Below are positions 48,255-58,638 of a DNA stretch of 64,000 nucleotides, in pieces. Positions within the stretch are counted from its first letter, which is position 1. Every line of letters begins with the position of its first letter. Position numbers and translations under genes: made by a program. Below the pieces are notes generated by a model. The model made no database searches. It was not told where the DNA came from and was given only the letters and a program-made list of their open reading frames with translations. Source of the stretch: Lonicera japonica (taxonomy: Eukaryota > Streptophyta > Magnoliopsida > Dipsacales > Caprifoliaceae); NCBI GenBank assembly GCA_021464415.1, contig JAKCWG010000730.1, forward strand, positions 1 through 64,000, given 5' to 3'.

Positions 48255-50230
48255 TATAGGAGCATGGTCAAAACAGTCCGTAATACATATTGCATTCAGC
48301 GAAAAGCATCCTCCATTTAGTATTACTCAAGCACCTATCAAGTTGCTGCCAGACACGTTGACCCGATTTCTTCCAAGTGTAAGCGCTACCCATACATTTA
48401 AAATCCGAAAGACCACCTTGAAAAATAAAGTCGTTGAACTCTTGAGCAACCTCCCAGTCTCTCACTCGCACATCTCACAATATTAAAATCACCACCAATG
48501 AGCCAAGCGTCAGAAATAGGATTAATAAACATTAAACACTGCCACAAATCTCATCTCTCCACCCTAAAACATTTCCCATAGATAGCCGAAATCACAAAAG
48601 GTTGATCAATGAAGCCATGAGAACACAAAAAATAAATACATTGCATTGTATTGCAAATTAAGAACAGTACACTCTAAAGAAGAATTCCAAAAATTCCAAA
48701 TACTACCATTTTCAGTACCAAGAGCATGATCAAAACCCAAATGAAGTCGAAACTCAGTTATTCTATTTGTAGGGAATTAGGGTAGCAAACATGCATCGCA
48801 TACACAAAATTTCTGCACTAATCAGTAAACCCTAGGATCTACATTGTTCTTAAAATTCGACATAATACATACCTTGTATGAGATTTCGAATTAAAGGTGA
48901 CGAACACGGTGGATGGAACCTTCTGTTGTTGTCGTTTTAGCGTCGAAAATACAACGCCTCTACGGTATGCACACACGAACGAGATCATATCCTTGCTTGG
49001 TGTACTAGCACCTTTAGGGTTCTCACACCTATTTTGTTTTTTGCCTCTATTACTCACCTTAGAAGGCCAAGAAGAACAATAGTTCCCTTTTAAAGGAGAA
49101 CCCTAGTGAGAAACCCTAAGCAACAAAGCGAATTAAGCCCATGTCCAACTTGGCCCATTTACAATTCATTTTGATCCAACTCGTTTTGGTGTGCGACCCT
49201 GTAGGTTTATACTCTTTGGCAGTATAATTAAAAGCCTGTTTTACTATACAAATAGTAAGTGGTCTCTAGTAAAACATTACTACTACCCAAAGGGTATAAA
49301 GGTTAAAACGACACAACCTTAAATTGATATTCCACATATTAACTCCTTTTGTCAACTGGTATCTAGATTGAACACAAGACTAGGCAAGTGTCATTCTTGT
49401 ATAGTTCAATCTTTATTTCTTGATATCTAAGTATAATTAATCTAATACAAATGACACCTCATTTGTGCATGGCCATTCAAATATTAATTATACTTATCAA
49501 GGGGCCCAAAGATATCTCTCTCATTATATGAGAGTGACAAATCCCATCTTGATCAACCATATACATCTACATAGTTTATAGTATGCTTGATCATCATCTT
49601 TATAATTACCCTGTCAAGAGTAATGTTTGATGATGCCTAACATGCTAATCCCTATGTTGGTAACCGTGACGATCTCAAGTCTGAGGATAATACGATATCA
49701 CTAATGGGGAACATCACTGATGACATTATATAACACTCCTCACAGTGTCCCCAAAATGGATCGGTCCAATACTTTGTTCCCTAACAAAGTATCAGTGTGT
49801 TCAGCTTGATATCTCCATATCCATGACTTGTGGAACATAGCCATCAGCTGACCCATACTTTAATCATTATATCAACGTGATCCTAGGTTATTGACATATG
49901 ATTAGGGACATCAAAATAATATTATTAAAACATTACTAGTATTCCACAATCAAGTCACATACTTGATGAACTAATATTAATATATATTATTTATAAGAGA
50001 ATATAAAGTAAAATGAAATAAACTTTATTAATAACAATAAGCATAAGGTATCCAAGTACAAATCATAATCTATAAATAGTCCTAGGACATATCTCTTTCA
50101 CTATTAACATCAACCATCGATTCCATAAGAGCAACAAAAAAACATGATAAGTCTGATCAATCTTTTTAAGATGAGTAATGGAAGAGGTATTAGAAATACC
50201 TCAAATATTCCAAAATAGACAATTGATCAT
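48255..50230 (-). pseudogene. LINE ORF2 N-terminus: apurinic-type endonuclease, split by a solo LTR
   Basis: ORF2 starts at the ATG at 50230 with MINCLFWNI, then TGA, then GISN; the stop sits at the arginine expected in the WN-R-G motif. The frame breaks at 50106 and resumes at 48767 (RITEFRLHLGFDHALGTENG). Later parts are QPFVISAIYGKC, the GGDFN metal-binding motif near 48480-48503, AYTWKKSGQRVWQQLDRCLSN, and a frameshift before the C-terminal DHAPI-type end. This domain nicks target DNA to prime reverse transcription. Confidence 0.85.
48768..50100 (-). mobile_element. copia-type solo LTR, 1333 bp, perfect TSD ctatt
   Basis: Plus-strand ends are TGTAGGGAATTAG and CTCTTTCA. TSD ctatt lies at 48763-48767 and 50101-50105. 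On the minus strand it reads TGAAAGAGATATGTCC ... CTAATTCCCTACA, with a TATA-like tttaaaaggga near 49090-49100. That orientation fits plant copia LTRs. It sits inside the LINE endonuclease. Confidence 0.93.
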
Positions 50231-50401
50231 GAGAAACATTTATGAGCAGAATTTAAAGCTTTCCTTCTAAGTTTCTTAGTAATTTTCTTTTTTATGCCCC
50301 TCTTTTTTTCTGTTGTGGAACAGAATGAGTTGGAGAAGAAACATCTTCTTTAGCCTTTAGTCTATCAGTAAAAATTATTAAATCCCTTTGCAACATAGCT
50401 T

Positions 50402-51657
50402 TCATTCTTGTCTCTCAAAAGCAGCAAAATTAAACAAAGGCCGACCTGGTTCCATGGGAGAGACACCTAATTCTGCTATATTTCTTGGATTGCCCATGAC
50501 TTTTATCTTCAAACCTGGAACTATATCTGATTGAGCAAGAGAAGCACCATCTCCCATAGAAAATTCTTCAGCATCCCTAGAAGGAGTCATTACCACAGCT
50601 AAATTGCCAGTGTTACAGTCTATTGAGGTAACCTTACAAGTTGAAGAAGCTCCCATATCAATTGTATTCTTTGAGACTGAAGACATTTTAATCACTGTGT
50701 TTTCCTCTACATCAACATGTTGCTTACCTTCTTTAATTGCTTACTTGTTTCGCAAATCTTCAACTAAAACATTTTCCATTTGATTATCTTCCACGAATTT
50801 TTGCACTGGTCTGTATACCTGATGAAAGCCTTTTTTATTCTAGTCTTTAACATTTTCAAAGCCAGTTTTGATAACACCATTCATAAGCTCTCTACTATGT
50901 TCTTGTAAACCAACATTTGCCTTTTTCTCGGCAAATTTAAATTCAGTCTGGTCATGACCTTGCTTCAAGCACTGAAGATAATATTTATGAGCATGTTCAT
51001 ATTCTAAAGGTTGCCAAAACCCCCTGATCCAGTTCCAATCCACACACAGTTAAGAATTTTTTGCAATAAATTCATCTCTACACAAATTCGCGCCACACTA
51101 GGTCGAGTGAGAGAGGCAGTAGCAGTATCCATCTTTAATGGCGAACCAATTAACCTAGCAATAGAAAATAAACTGTGTTTGGCAAAAAAATGAATTGGTA
51201 AGTGAGGCATATTTACCCATATTGGAGCAACTGATGACTCTTCATTAGCTCGAAAATCAGGAGACCATTTGAACACATGCATCAAAAATTTCTTCAGGTA
51301 CTAGATCTCGCATAACCAAACTCTATGGTTATCATCTTCCTGAGCAAATCTAATTAACACATGACGAGGATCTAGCAAACCCATCGAATAAGTGGCCTTC
51401 AAACCAATAGTTTTAAAAGCTGATTTGATTTCCGTTAATGGCGGGCGTCCGTGAGAGAATTTGCCAATCAAAGCATATTTGAAGGGGGGTGAAAGAGCAA
51501 TGATGTCTTCTTCAGAGAAAAATAACGCAGGTTCTCCCTTATGTAAACTAGGCAATTTGAGTGAGATTGAAGTAGATCTCGAGGTTCCAACAACATCGGC
51601 AAATGATTTTGGAGTAGGAACGGCGGTGGTTGACGGTGGTTGTGTAGACGAAGACAT
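50402..51657 (-). pseudogene. LINE ORF1: DUF4283 domain and decayed zinc knuckle
   Basis: Starts MSSSTQ at 51657. The piece 51301-51657 has the DUF4283 pattern (KSFADVVG, ALIGKFSHGRPPLTEIKSAFKTIGL, HVLIRFAQEDD). A stop at 51301 is followed by the frameshifted continuation (FKWSPDFRANEESSVAPIWVNMPHLP, IGSPLKMDTATASLTRPSVARICVEM), also typical of plant L1 ORF1. Downstream (about 50930) a CCHC knuckle is recognisable, but its first Cys is Tyr and its last is Phe. The rest to 50402 is an acidic, low-similarity tail. ORF1 proteins bind the element RNA. Confidence 0.88.
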
Positions 51658-51788
51658 CTAAAAGAAAGAAAGAAGCGCACAATAGTAAAAAGACTATCAT
51701 GCGCTGAGAGAAAAAGAAGTCCCCCCACACAAAATTCAATGGTTGTTAGAACCGAGTAACATACACGTTATTTAGTCATCAAGGATCC

Positions 51789-51801
51789 CCATCCTCTTAA
51801 T
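51789..51801. repeat. LINE target-site duplication, right copy
   Basis: CCATCCTCTTAAT at the 5' end of the LINE, identical to 37461-37473. Confidence 0.92.
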
Positions 51802-52232
51802 TAATTGTATAATATTAGGTCTATGTTAGATTAATTTCAAGTAATTGATCAATATTAGGTCTATTTCTTGATTAATTTAGTTGTATGAAGTATTAGTATT
51901 AACGCTACTATATTTCCGTTAATTTTTTTTTCTGGCTTTAAAAATGTTTTTGTGTGCTTTGAATTTTGCACAACCTTACTGCCCCTCTCCCTTCGCCAGA
52001 TGGATCCCTCGCTTTACCACTGTGAAAACTTTGGAAAGTATTAAAATCTATGCTAGGAAGGCTTTAAACCTAAAAATTTAATTTCACCACTAATTAATAC
52101 TTGATACAATTATCTATCTATTAATGACATTGATTTTCACTAGTAAAAGCAACCCAATGATTCACCACTAAAGAACATTTTTGATGCAAAACATCCTATC
52201 ATCCAAATTATTTATTGTGCCAAATATTGTAT
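51802..52232. other. Unassigned non-coding sequence
   Basis: Target DNA of the LINE and of the Cassandra element. It has a duplicated phrase 'aatattaggtctat' (51810 and 51851). No coding seen. Confidence 0.4.
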
Positions 52233-52237
52233 ATATC

Positions 52238-53072
52238 TGTAACGACCCGGTCGCACCTCAGTACGATATTGTCCGCTCTGGGTAGCGTCCTAGCCAGGCC
52301 TCAGCCCCAGGACATCTACCCTCACGGCTTTGTTTTTGGGAGCTCACGACCAGCTTCCCAGGGGGTCACCCATCCCTGGATTGCTCTGGTCCAAGCACAC
52401 TTAACTTCGGAGTTCTCATGGGATCCGAAGCCAGTGAGCTACCCAAAAGGCCTCGTACTTAATTAGCGACCATATCTTACTTATATGGGTCTCCAAGGAT
52501 CCCCCAACTTCCGGTGTGGGATGCCCCCTTTGAGCTACCATTCCTCCACACAAGGGAGTACTCATCGCTCGAGCTACCATTCCTCCACACAAGGGAGTAC
52601 TCATCACTCAGGGCGTCACATCCTTCCCCCCAAGGGAATCGACGTCCTCGTCGACACACCGTACTCTGTGGGGTCCGCTCTGATACCATTTGTAACGACC
52701 CGGTCGCACCTCAGTACGATATTGTCCGCTCTGGGTAGCGTCCTAGCCAGGCCTCAGCCCCAGGACATCTACCCTCACGGCTTTGTTTTTGGGAGCTCAC
52801 GACCAGCTTCCCAGGGGTCACCCATCCCTGGATTGCTCTGGTCCAAGCACGCTTAACTTCGGAGTTCTCATGGGATCCGAAGCCAGTGAGCTACCCAAAA
52901 GGCCTCGTACTTAATTAGCGACCATATCTTACTTATATGGGTCTCCAAGGATCCCCCAACTTCCGGTGTGGGATGCCCCCTTTGAGCTACCATTCCTCCA
53001 CACAAGGGAGTACTCATCGCTCGAGCTACCATTCCTCCACACAAGGGAGTACTCATCACTCAGGGCGTCACA
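52238..53072 (-). mobile_element. Cassandra TRIM, complete and young, perfect TSD atatc
   Basis: LTRs are 52238-52620 (383 bp) and 52691-53072 (382 bp); the internal region is only 70 bp (52621-52690). On the minus strand the PBS TGGTATCAGAGC (52677-52688) lies 2 bp after the 5' LTR and the PPT CTTGGGGGGAAGGA (52621-52634) abuts the 3' LTR. TSD atatc lies at 52233-52237 and 53073-53077. The LTRs differ by one substitution and one single-base indel that I can see, so insertion was recent. Each LTR has a 39-bp tandem duplication (52532-52570 with 52571-52609; 52984-53022 with 53023-53061). Cassandra elements code for no protein and carry a Pol III 5S-type promoter. Confidence 0.95.
52351..52440 (-). 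promoter_or_regulatory. 5S-rRNA-like segment of the Cassandra LTR
   Basis: The minus strand reads GGATCCCATGAGAACTCCGA, then AAGTTAAG..GCTTGG (box A-like), and then GATGGGTGACC..CTGGGAAG (box C-like), in 5S rRNA order and spacing. It is repeated in the other LTR near 52804-52892. It is not a 5S gene: the 5' and 3' parts of 5S rRNA are not present as in a functional gene. Confidence 0.88.
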
Positions 53073-53077
53073 ATATC

Positions 53078-53976
53078 AACTGGCGAAACTTCATAACACA
53101 ATGTATTAACATTTGTTGACCTTCATGTAAGACTATCATAGTGACTCTACTATGTGATTGATTAAGATCGTCACCTCATTAAATATCTTCTTACTTTGAG
53201 TCCCTATCAGATAAAATGTTTTCTTTTAACAAGAATTTTACTGGACATGTCAACCAATCATAACGTTTGGCCACTGCAAAGCTAATTACGTAAGGGGTCA
53301 ACAAATTTAAACTCACAATGGTGTCCCGGTCGATGAACAAGTCCAAGGTAGGATTTTACCGGTGATTGAAATTTAGATTATATTTGATAAAATTAGAATT
53401 TAGATTATGTTTGATAATATAATATAAATTAATAAAAAAATAACTAATTTATTTAAAAAGTAAAAAAATTAAAAAAAAAGTTCGTCGCGCAAGAAGTGTA
53501 CCCTCGCAAAATTAAAATTCTAATAATTAAGATGCCTTGTTGATTGGTCTCACACACCCATTTACTTCTGCCTAGTTTGTGCTCTTTGTAGTAAAGTCCA
53601 AGTCTCTTCGGTTTGATTTCTTGAGCATTTATTATCTATTGAACTGGTTTATACTCCGACCTTTGAAAAGTATATGAATATATCTCTTCAACTAAACCCA
53701 AAAGTGACATATTTAGGGTTTGTTAGATAACAATATTGGAAAAAAAAATATAAATAGTTGATTTTTGTGAGAAGTTGGAAAATAAGTTAAGACATGTGGT
53801 GAGATGTCTTCTTACTTTGTAACTCTTTCAATAGAAAAAAATTTCTTTGGTGCTTTAGGAAAAAATATTGCTATAAAAAATAATAAAAGATGAAGGACAT
53901 CTGCTCATAAAAATTAGCATAAAATAGAGAGTATCTCATCACATAACTCAAATTATTTTCCAATTTGTTGTACAAA
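53078..53976. other. Unassigned non-coding sequence
   Basis: AT-rich. No domain or terminal repeat recognised on either strand. Confidence 0.4.
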
Positions 53977-53981
53977 TTAAG

Positions 53982-54651
53982 TGTAACGACCCAAAATATT
54001 CCACATCAGTAGTGTAATGGGAAGTTCCTTGGTATATATGTGGGTGCAATGACCGTAATCTACAACTTGGGTAAGAATCCGAGTGGTTACATATGGCATC
54101 AGAGCATATCTAAGACCACCACGTGATGTGTGAATATTATGGGTCGAGTCTGTGTGGCTGATGGCGAGCTAGAATCATTGGATGCAGCTAGCTAACGACC
54201 TAAAATATTCTGAATCTATATTGTAATGGGAAGTTCCTGGGTATATATATATGGGTGCAATGACCCTAATTAACAACTTGGGTTAGCCATTTTGAAGGAG
54301 AACCCTGGTGATTACATATAACTGTAGTGACCCAAAATATCCCACATCGTTAGTGTAATGGGAAGGTTCTTGATATACATGTAGGAACAATTAACCTAGA
54401 TTACAACTTGGGCTAGCCATTTTGGGAGAGAACCCATGTTACATATGGTACCAGAGCGGACCCAGGACCAAAACGACGTGACGTGCGGATATTATGGTTT
54501 AGATTTGTGTAGCTGAAGACAAGCTGTAATAGTGGATGCGATTAACTAGAGCCGAGATTGATTTAGGACCACTGCCCCATGATGTGCAGATATTATGGGT
54601 TAGATCTGTGTGGCTGACGACTAATTAGAATCGTTAGATGCGGCTAGCACA
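53982..54651 (+). mobile_element. Cluster of TRIM elements (family B): three LTRs, two internal pieces
   Basis: LTR 1 is 53982-54091 (TGTAACGACCC ... GGTTACA) with PBS-like tggcatcagagc at 54093-54104. LTR 2 is about 54193-54316 (starts cTAACGACC, ends GATTACA). LTR 3 is 54323-54443 (TGTAGTGACCC ... TGTTACA) with PBS-like tggtaccagagcgg at 54446-54459. The internal sequence shares phrases such as 'gatattatgggtt..atctgtgtggctga' between pieces. LTRs 2 and 3 are separated by only 6 bp. It is the same family as the solo LTR at 16424 and lacks the 5S block of Cassandra. Confidence 0.8.
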
Positions 54652-56558
54652 TTTACCCGTAACTTTCACCCGAGAAATAGAAATTATCCTGCTGTTCAAA
54701 AGGTAAGGTTCTGAGGAAAGTTTCAATGATTTAACGCCCTTTAATTTTTACTTCCTCCAATGCTTTGTGGAATGTTTTCTTTGAGAAAATGTATGCACAT
54801 TTAATGAACAATTGCACCACCTTCTCTTATACGTCTTTGTGTAGACACCCCGATCCGTGACCCCCGCAAGAACCCTAACGACCTTCGAGAGGTACTGTTC
54901 TTGGAGTCCGGGACCCACCCGAGCATCCAAAACGGCCCCAAAAGGGTTTATTGGCCAACAAACCTATTTTTAAAGTGAAATGTCGCACGACAGAAGGGTA
55001 TGTCGCGTGACATACTCCACAGTGTCGTGCGACAAACCCCCTAACACCAAACCATCCACTCTCTGACACATCAATTTGTCAGAAACATCACTTCAGTCAT
55101 ATGTCGCGCGACATTGTACACATTGTCGTGCGACACTTGCCCTTTCTGGGGAAATGTCGCGCGACAATCCTCCCCGAGCACTATAAATAGGCCAACACTC
55201 CCAAGGGTTCAAGGATAGCAACTTGAGATTGAGAAATTATTGAGTTATATCTGATTTTCTAGTCTTTCGTCAAATATTTTTTGTTATAATCTTATTTCTG
55301 AAGAATTATCTAATCTATTCTCGACACTCAACGTGTCCCGTCTCTGGAGTTGAATTCTCGAAAATATCTGAAGAAGGAAAAGATTATCATCGCCGAAGAT
55401 CTCTTTGTCATATTATATTTTCTTTCTTATTATTATTCTCGTCGGGAAAGTAAAGAAAACCTCTTCTACTATTTAAATTAAATATCTGTGTACTTGTTTT
55501 ACTTCTGTTGTTTTGTCCACGTTTTATTTGAATAAACTTATTGCCAAGTTACAAATAGTCTACTATTTTCAAAACAAAAAGACCCTGATAAAATCATTTG
55601 CAAAACCAGAAGAGTAAAGTATATTACCATCTGGATAAAATTATGTTTTGAAAACCCGGACCGATAAAATTTACTTAGGAATTAAAAACCCGATGTATCA
55701 TGTCTCTTCCATAGACTGTGATATGTCTGGTAGAACTCCCCTCAAGAGTTCTAATTCCATATTGAATTAGTCCCGACAAAAGATCCAAACTTTTCCAAAA
55801 GAAATTAAAAATCCGAGCAAACCGTCATTATTTGAGAAATAATACGGGAAACTCTCTCTAAAGTCAGACAACTTTTGTCACTTATATTTACATCTTTCAA
55901 AACAAAACATTGGATCTCGGAACACAAAGGTTTTTCATACCCTTTCCCATTTTCCCCGAAAATTAGGATTTTTCATTTGGAAAGTAGTAGACTGTCAGTA
56001 AAAGTATCAAAGTTTTTCAACATAAAATGAACATATAAAAGCACTAGAGACAAAAAGGGTGGAATGGGTGCTTAACACCTTCCTAAACCGTAATATAGTT
56101 CCCGAACCCTATAGAATCCTGGTTTCGTAGACAAACGTGTAAAGAAAGGCTTATCTACAGCCTTTCCTTTTACACAAATATTTTATCCGTTTTCTCGTAA
56201 AATGTACTGGCGACTCTGAATGAACCCTCTTGCATCTAGAAATAGGATAGAAGGACACCCGATATGAATTATCAACACCCATTGAAACAAATGGAATGAC
56301 GGAATCCTTTTCGACGTTTTAGACGCCCAAGGATGGGAGCGAGACCCAGGGGTCGCATTTGCGGATTCTCACACTTTGTTACTCGAACCAGGAAACTTTT
56401 CCTGTATATTGATTCTTAAATGTTGGTAGCAATGTGGATGAGGTGATTCCAGGAACTATTCTTTGATAGCATTGATCAACCCACTGTTACAATCAAATAT
56501 GAACATGATATTCCTTTCATCTGACTGAAGGATATGGTGCAAAAGGCCTAAACCAACT
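54652..56558 (-). pseudogene. Mutator-like (MULE) transposase fragment, split by a solo LTR
   Basis: The minus-strand frame runs from about 56553 (ILQSDERNIMFIFDC, NSGLINAIKE) through PHCYQHLRINIQEKFPGSSN at 56380. After removing the LTR and one TSD copy it continues at 54834 with EKVVQLF, KKTFHKALEEVKIKG, then shifted FLRTLPFEQQ and NFYFSGESYG to about 54652. This matches the catalytic region of plant MULE transposases, including the conserved C-X2-H pair. Two in-frame stops lie in about 80 codons. Its upstream end is cut at 56558 by another LTR and its downstream end by TRIM DNA. The transposase would cut and paste DNA ends; this copy is dead. Confidence 0.75.
54840..56373 (+). mobile_element. 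gypsy-type solo LTR (family C, Tat/Ogre-like?), 1534 bp, perfect TSD ctttg
   Basis: Starts TGTAGACACCCCGATCC and ends GCGGATTCTCACA. TSD ctttg lies at 54835-54839 and 56374-56378. TATA-like ctataaatagg is near 55181. The 'gtgcttaacaccttcc' phrase near the 3' end (56069) is shared with the LTRs at 56559 and 57753 and with the giant inverted repeat. Perfect palindrome ATGTCGCGCGACAT lies at 55101-55114 and TGTCGCGCGACA at 55155-55166, with three variants from 54980. Lineage is tentative. Confidence 0.92.
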
Positions 56559-57737
56559 TGTGAGATTCCGGACCCGCGCGACCCGAGAGAAGAAAAGAGT
56601 CCTCATTCTCGGTTTTATTTGAAAAACGTGTTTTGTAGAGTCGCCAGTTTGTTTTACGAGAAAACAAACAAAAGATCGTACGAAGGATAATTCGAAAACG
56701 AACTATCTTTCATACGTTTGAAACCAGAGATTCATTTTGAAAATTGACTTTGCTAGGGTTCGGGAACTACGTTACGAATTGGGAAGGTGTTAGGCACCCA
56801 ATTCGCCCTTTCGGTCTCTTAATGGATCATGCATCTAATTCCTATTTTAGATATCTTGAAAGTAGTTCGAATGGTTTTCAGAATAGTCCTTTCCGGATAA
56901 ATTCAGTTTAAAATAATATTTTGAAATCAGACTCGAGCTTTGCGAGCGCCTACGTATTCATTCGAAGAATGAAATCAGAGTCTCGTAGTTCCTTTCGTTT
57001 GGAAACTGTTTTTGTATTTTTGTTTTTGTTTTGAAAACGTATCAAAACGGATTTTAGATTTCTTGTAAAACTTAGAAAGGATTTATTTGAAAGCAATGAA
57101 CTCCTTTGCAAGTTATCTAATTTTCTATATTAAAAATGAATACTTAAATGCGATATTGAAATTAAGAAAGGTTGTAGATAGACGTACCTGATGTGCTTGC
57201 CGAAGAAATGAGAGCCTTGCCTTGTTGCCTTGCTTGCTTCCTTCTCTCTCTCGAACTTTCTCTCTCAAGATTTTCTCTTTCTAAAAACTCTCTCTCAGAA
57301 ATTCTCTCGGAAACTTTCTCTCAGAATTTCTCTAAAATGACTCTCTAATAGAAAGAGTCCTCGTTCCTACTTACTAAAAACACTATTGAGTGTTGATGTC
57401 CCTAAAATGAGACCCCAAGGGTTCTATTTATAGGGAAAAATCCGCCAAAAATGCTCCAAAAGAGGCCAACCGCAGGGGGTAGCCGCATGGCGTGCGGCTA
57501 GGGCGTGCGATAAGGGTGTGCCAACCGTACGGTTGGCAGGTAGCCGTAGGGTTGGGTGTGCGACAGGCGGCGGCGGTATGTGCCAACCGTACGGTTGGGA
57601 GCCAACCGTTCGGTATATTCCTAACGCGCTCAAAAATCAGGATTTTTCCTAATGGCCTCTTGTATGCATGATGACTCAAGACTTGATGCGAAATGCTTGT
57701 TAGGTTCACATGAGAGTCGTGGATTGGGGTGTTCACA
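56559..57737 (-). mobile_element. Family C LTR, 1179 bp, flanks do not match
   Basis: On the minus strand it starts TGTGAACACCCCAATCC and ends GGAATCTCACA, with TATA-like ccctataaatag near 57424-57435. The left flank (caact) is MULE sequence; the right flank (actag) is Athila LTR sequence. There is no TSD, which points to recombination between two elements of this family. GC-rich palindromes GCCAACCGTACGGTTGGC (57520-57537) and CCAACCGTACGGTTGG (57583-57598) lie downstream of the minus-strand start. Confidence 0.88.
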
Positions 57738-57752
57738 ACTAGGCTTGCTCTT

Positions 57753-58428
57753 TGTGAGAATCCGGACCCGTGACCCGAGAAGAAGAGAAAGAGTCCTCGT
57801 TCTCGGTTTTATTTGAAAACGTGTTTTAGATTTCTTGTAAAACTTAGAAAGGATTTGTTTTGAAAGCAATGAACTTCTTTGCAAGTTATCTAATTTTCTG
57901 TATTAAAAAGTGAAATTAAATGCAGTACTGAAATTAAAGAGGGTTGTAGAAAATATACATGATGCGCTTGAAGAAAAAATAAGAACCTTGCCTTGATTGC
58001 TCCTTTCTCTCTCTAGAACTTTCTCTCTCTAGATTTTCTCTCTCTAGAAATTCTCTCTCTAATAATTTTGACAGAGTTTCTACTTTGCTAAAAACACTAT
58101 TGAGTGTTGATGTCCCAAAATGAGAGCCCAAAGGTCCTATTTATAGCAAAAATCTCGCCAAAAACGCTTCAAAAGAGGCCAACCGCAAGGGGTAGCCGCA
58201 AGGCGTACGGCTGGGGCGTGCGGCTAGGTGCCAACCGTGCGGCTAGGGAAAGTACCCCGTTCTAGTAAGCGAAATGGCAACAAGGTTGCGGTAGATTCCT
58301 GACGCGCTCGAAAAGCAAGGCTTCTCTTAGAGGTCTTCTATATGCATGGCGACTCAAGACCTGATGCATAAATGCTTGCTTGTATGAAAATCAAGTTTAC
58401 ACGAGAGTCGTGGATTGGGGTGTTCACA
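57753..58428 (-). mobile_element. Family C solo LTR, 676 bp, perfect TSD ctctt
   Basis: Plus-strand ends are TGTGAGAATCCGG and GGGTGTTCACA. TSD ctctt lies at 57748-57752 and 58429-58433. It lacks about 0.4 kb compared with the copy at 56559. The unoccupied version of the target (ggcttgctcttgatcacc) is present at about 62995-63008 in the other Athila LTR. Confidence 0.95.
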
Positions 58429-58638
58429 CTCTTGATCACCACATGCCCTGCCATTGTATCCCAAACCTACGAAAACATGGAATACTACAAAATATACACC
58501 AACTTGGGCCACGTTAGATACAACACTCGCTAAGGCATTAATCTCGAGATAAGTGGATAATTAGGCAGAATTAAAGCAACAAACGCGTCAAGCGACTCCG
58601 GGAAGGAGCTTAGACATGACAATATTATGCGTTTATCA

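Larger units (their letters stand above)
37474..51788 (-). mobile_element. L1-type LINE, about 5.7 kb, with three nested insertions
   Basis: It is bounded by a perfect 13-bp TSD. On the minus strand the order is: 5' end 51788, ORF1 (51657-50402), ORF2 starting 50230 with endonuclease, RT, zf-RVT and RNase H, a stop near 37642, a 3' UTR and a short A-rich tail. Insertions are 48768-50100 (copia solo LTR), 42213-46661 and 37771-40562 (Cassandra/gypsy composites). Removing them and one TSD copy each leaves about 5.7 kb, a normal length for plant L1 elements, so the element appears full-length but dead. Confidence 0.93.

Noticed and set aside
52351..52440. 5S rRNA gene
   Set aside because: Only the internal 5S-like part is present, inside TRIM LTRs with PBS, PPT and TSD, so it is Cassandra.
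2623..54459. tRNA-Met genes at TGGTATCAGAGC-like sequences
   Set aside because: Each is a PBS next to an LTR end; no cloverleaf is present.
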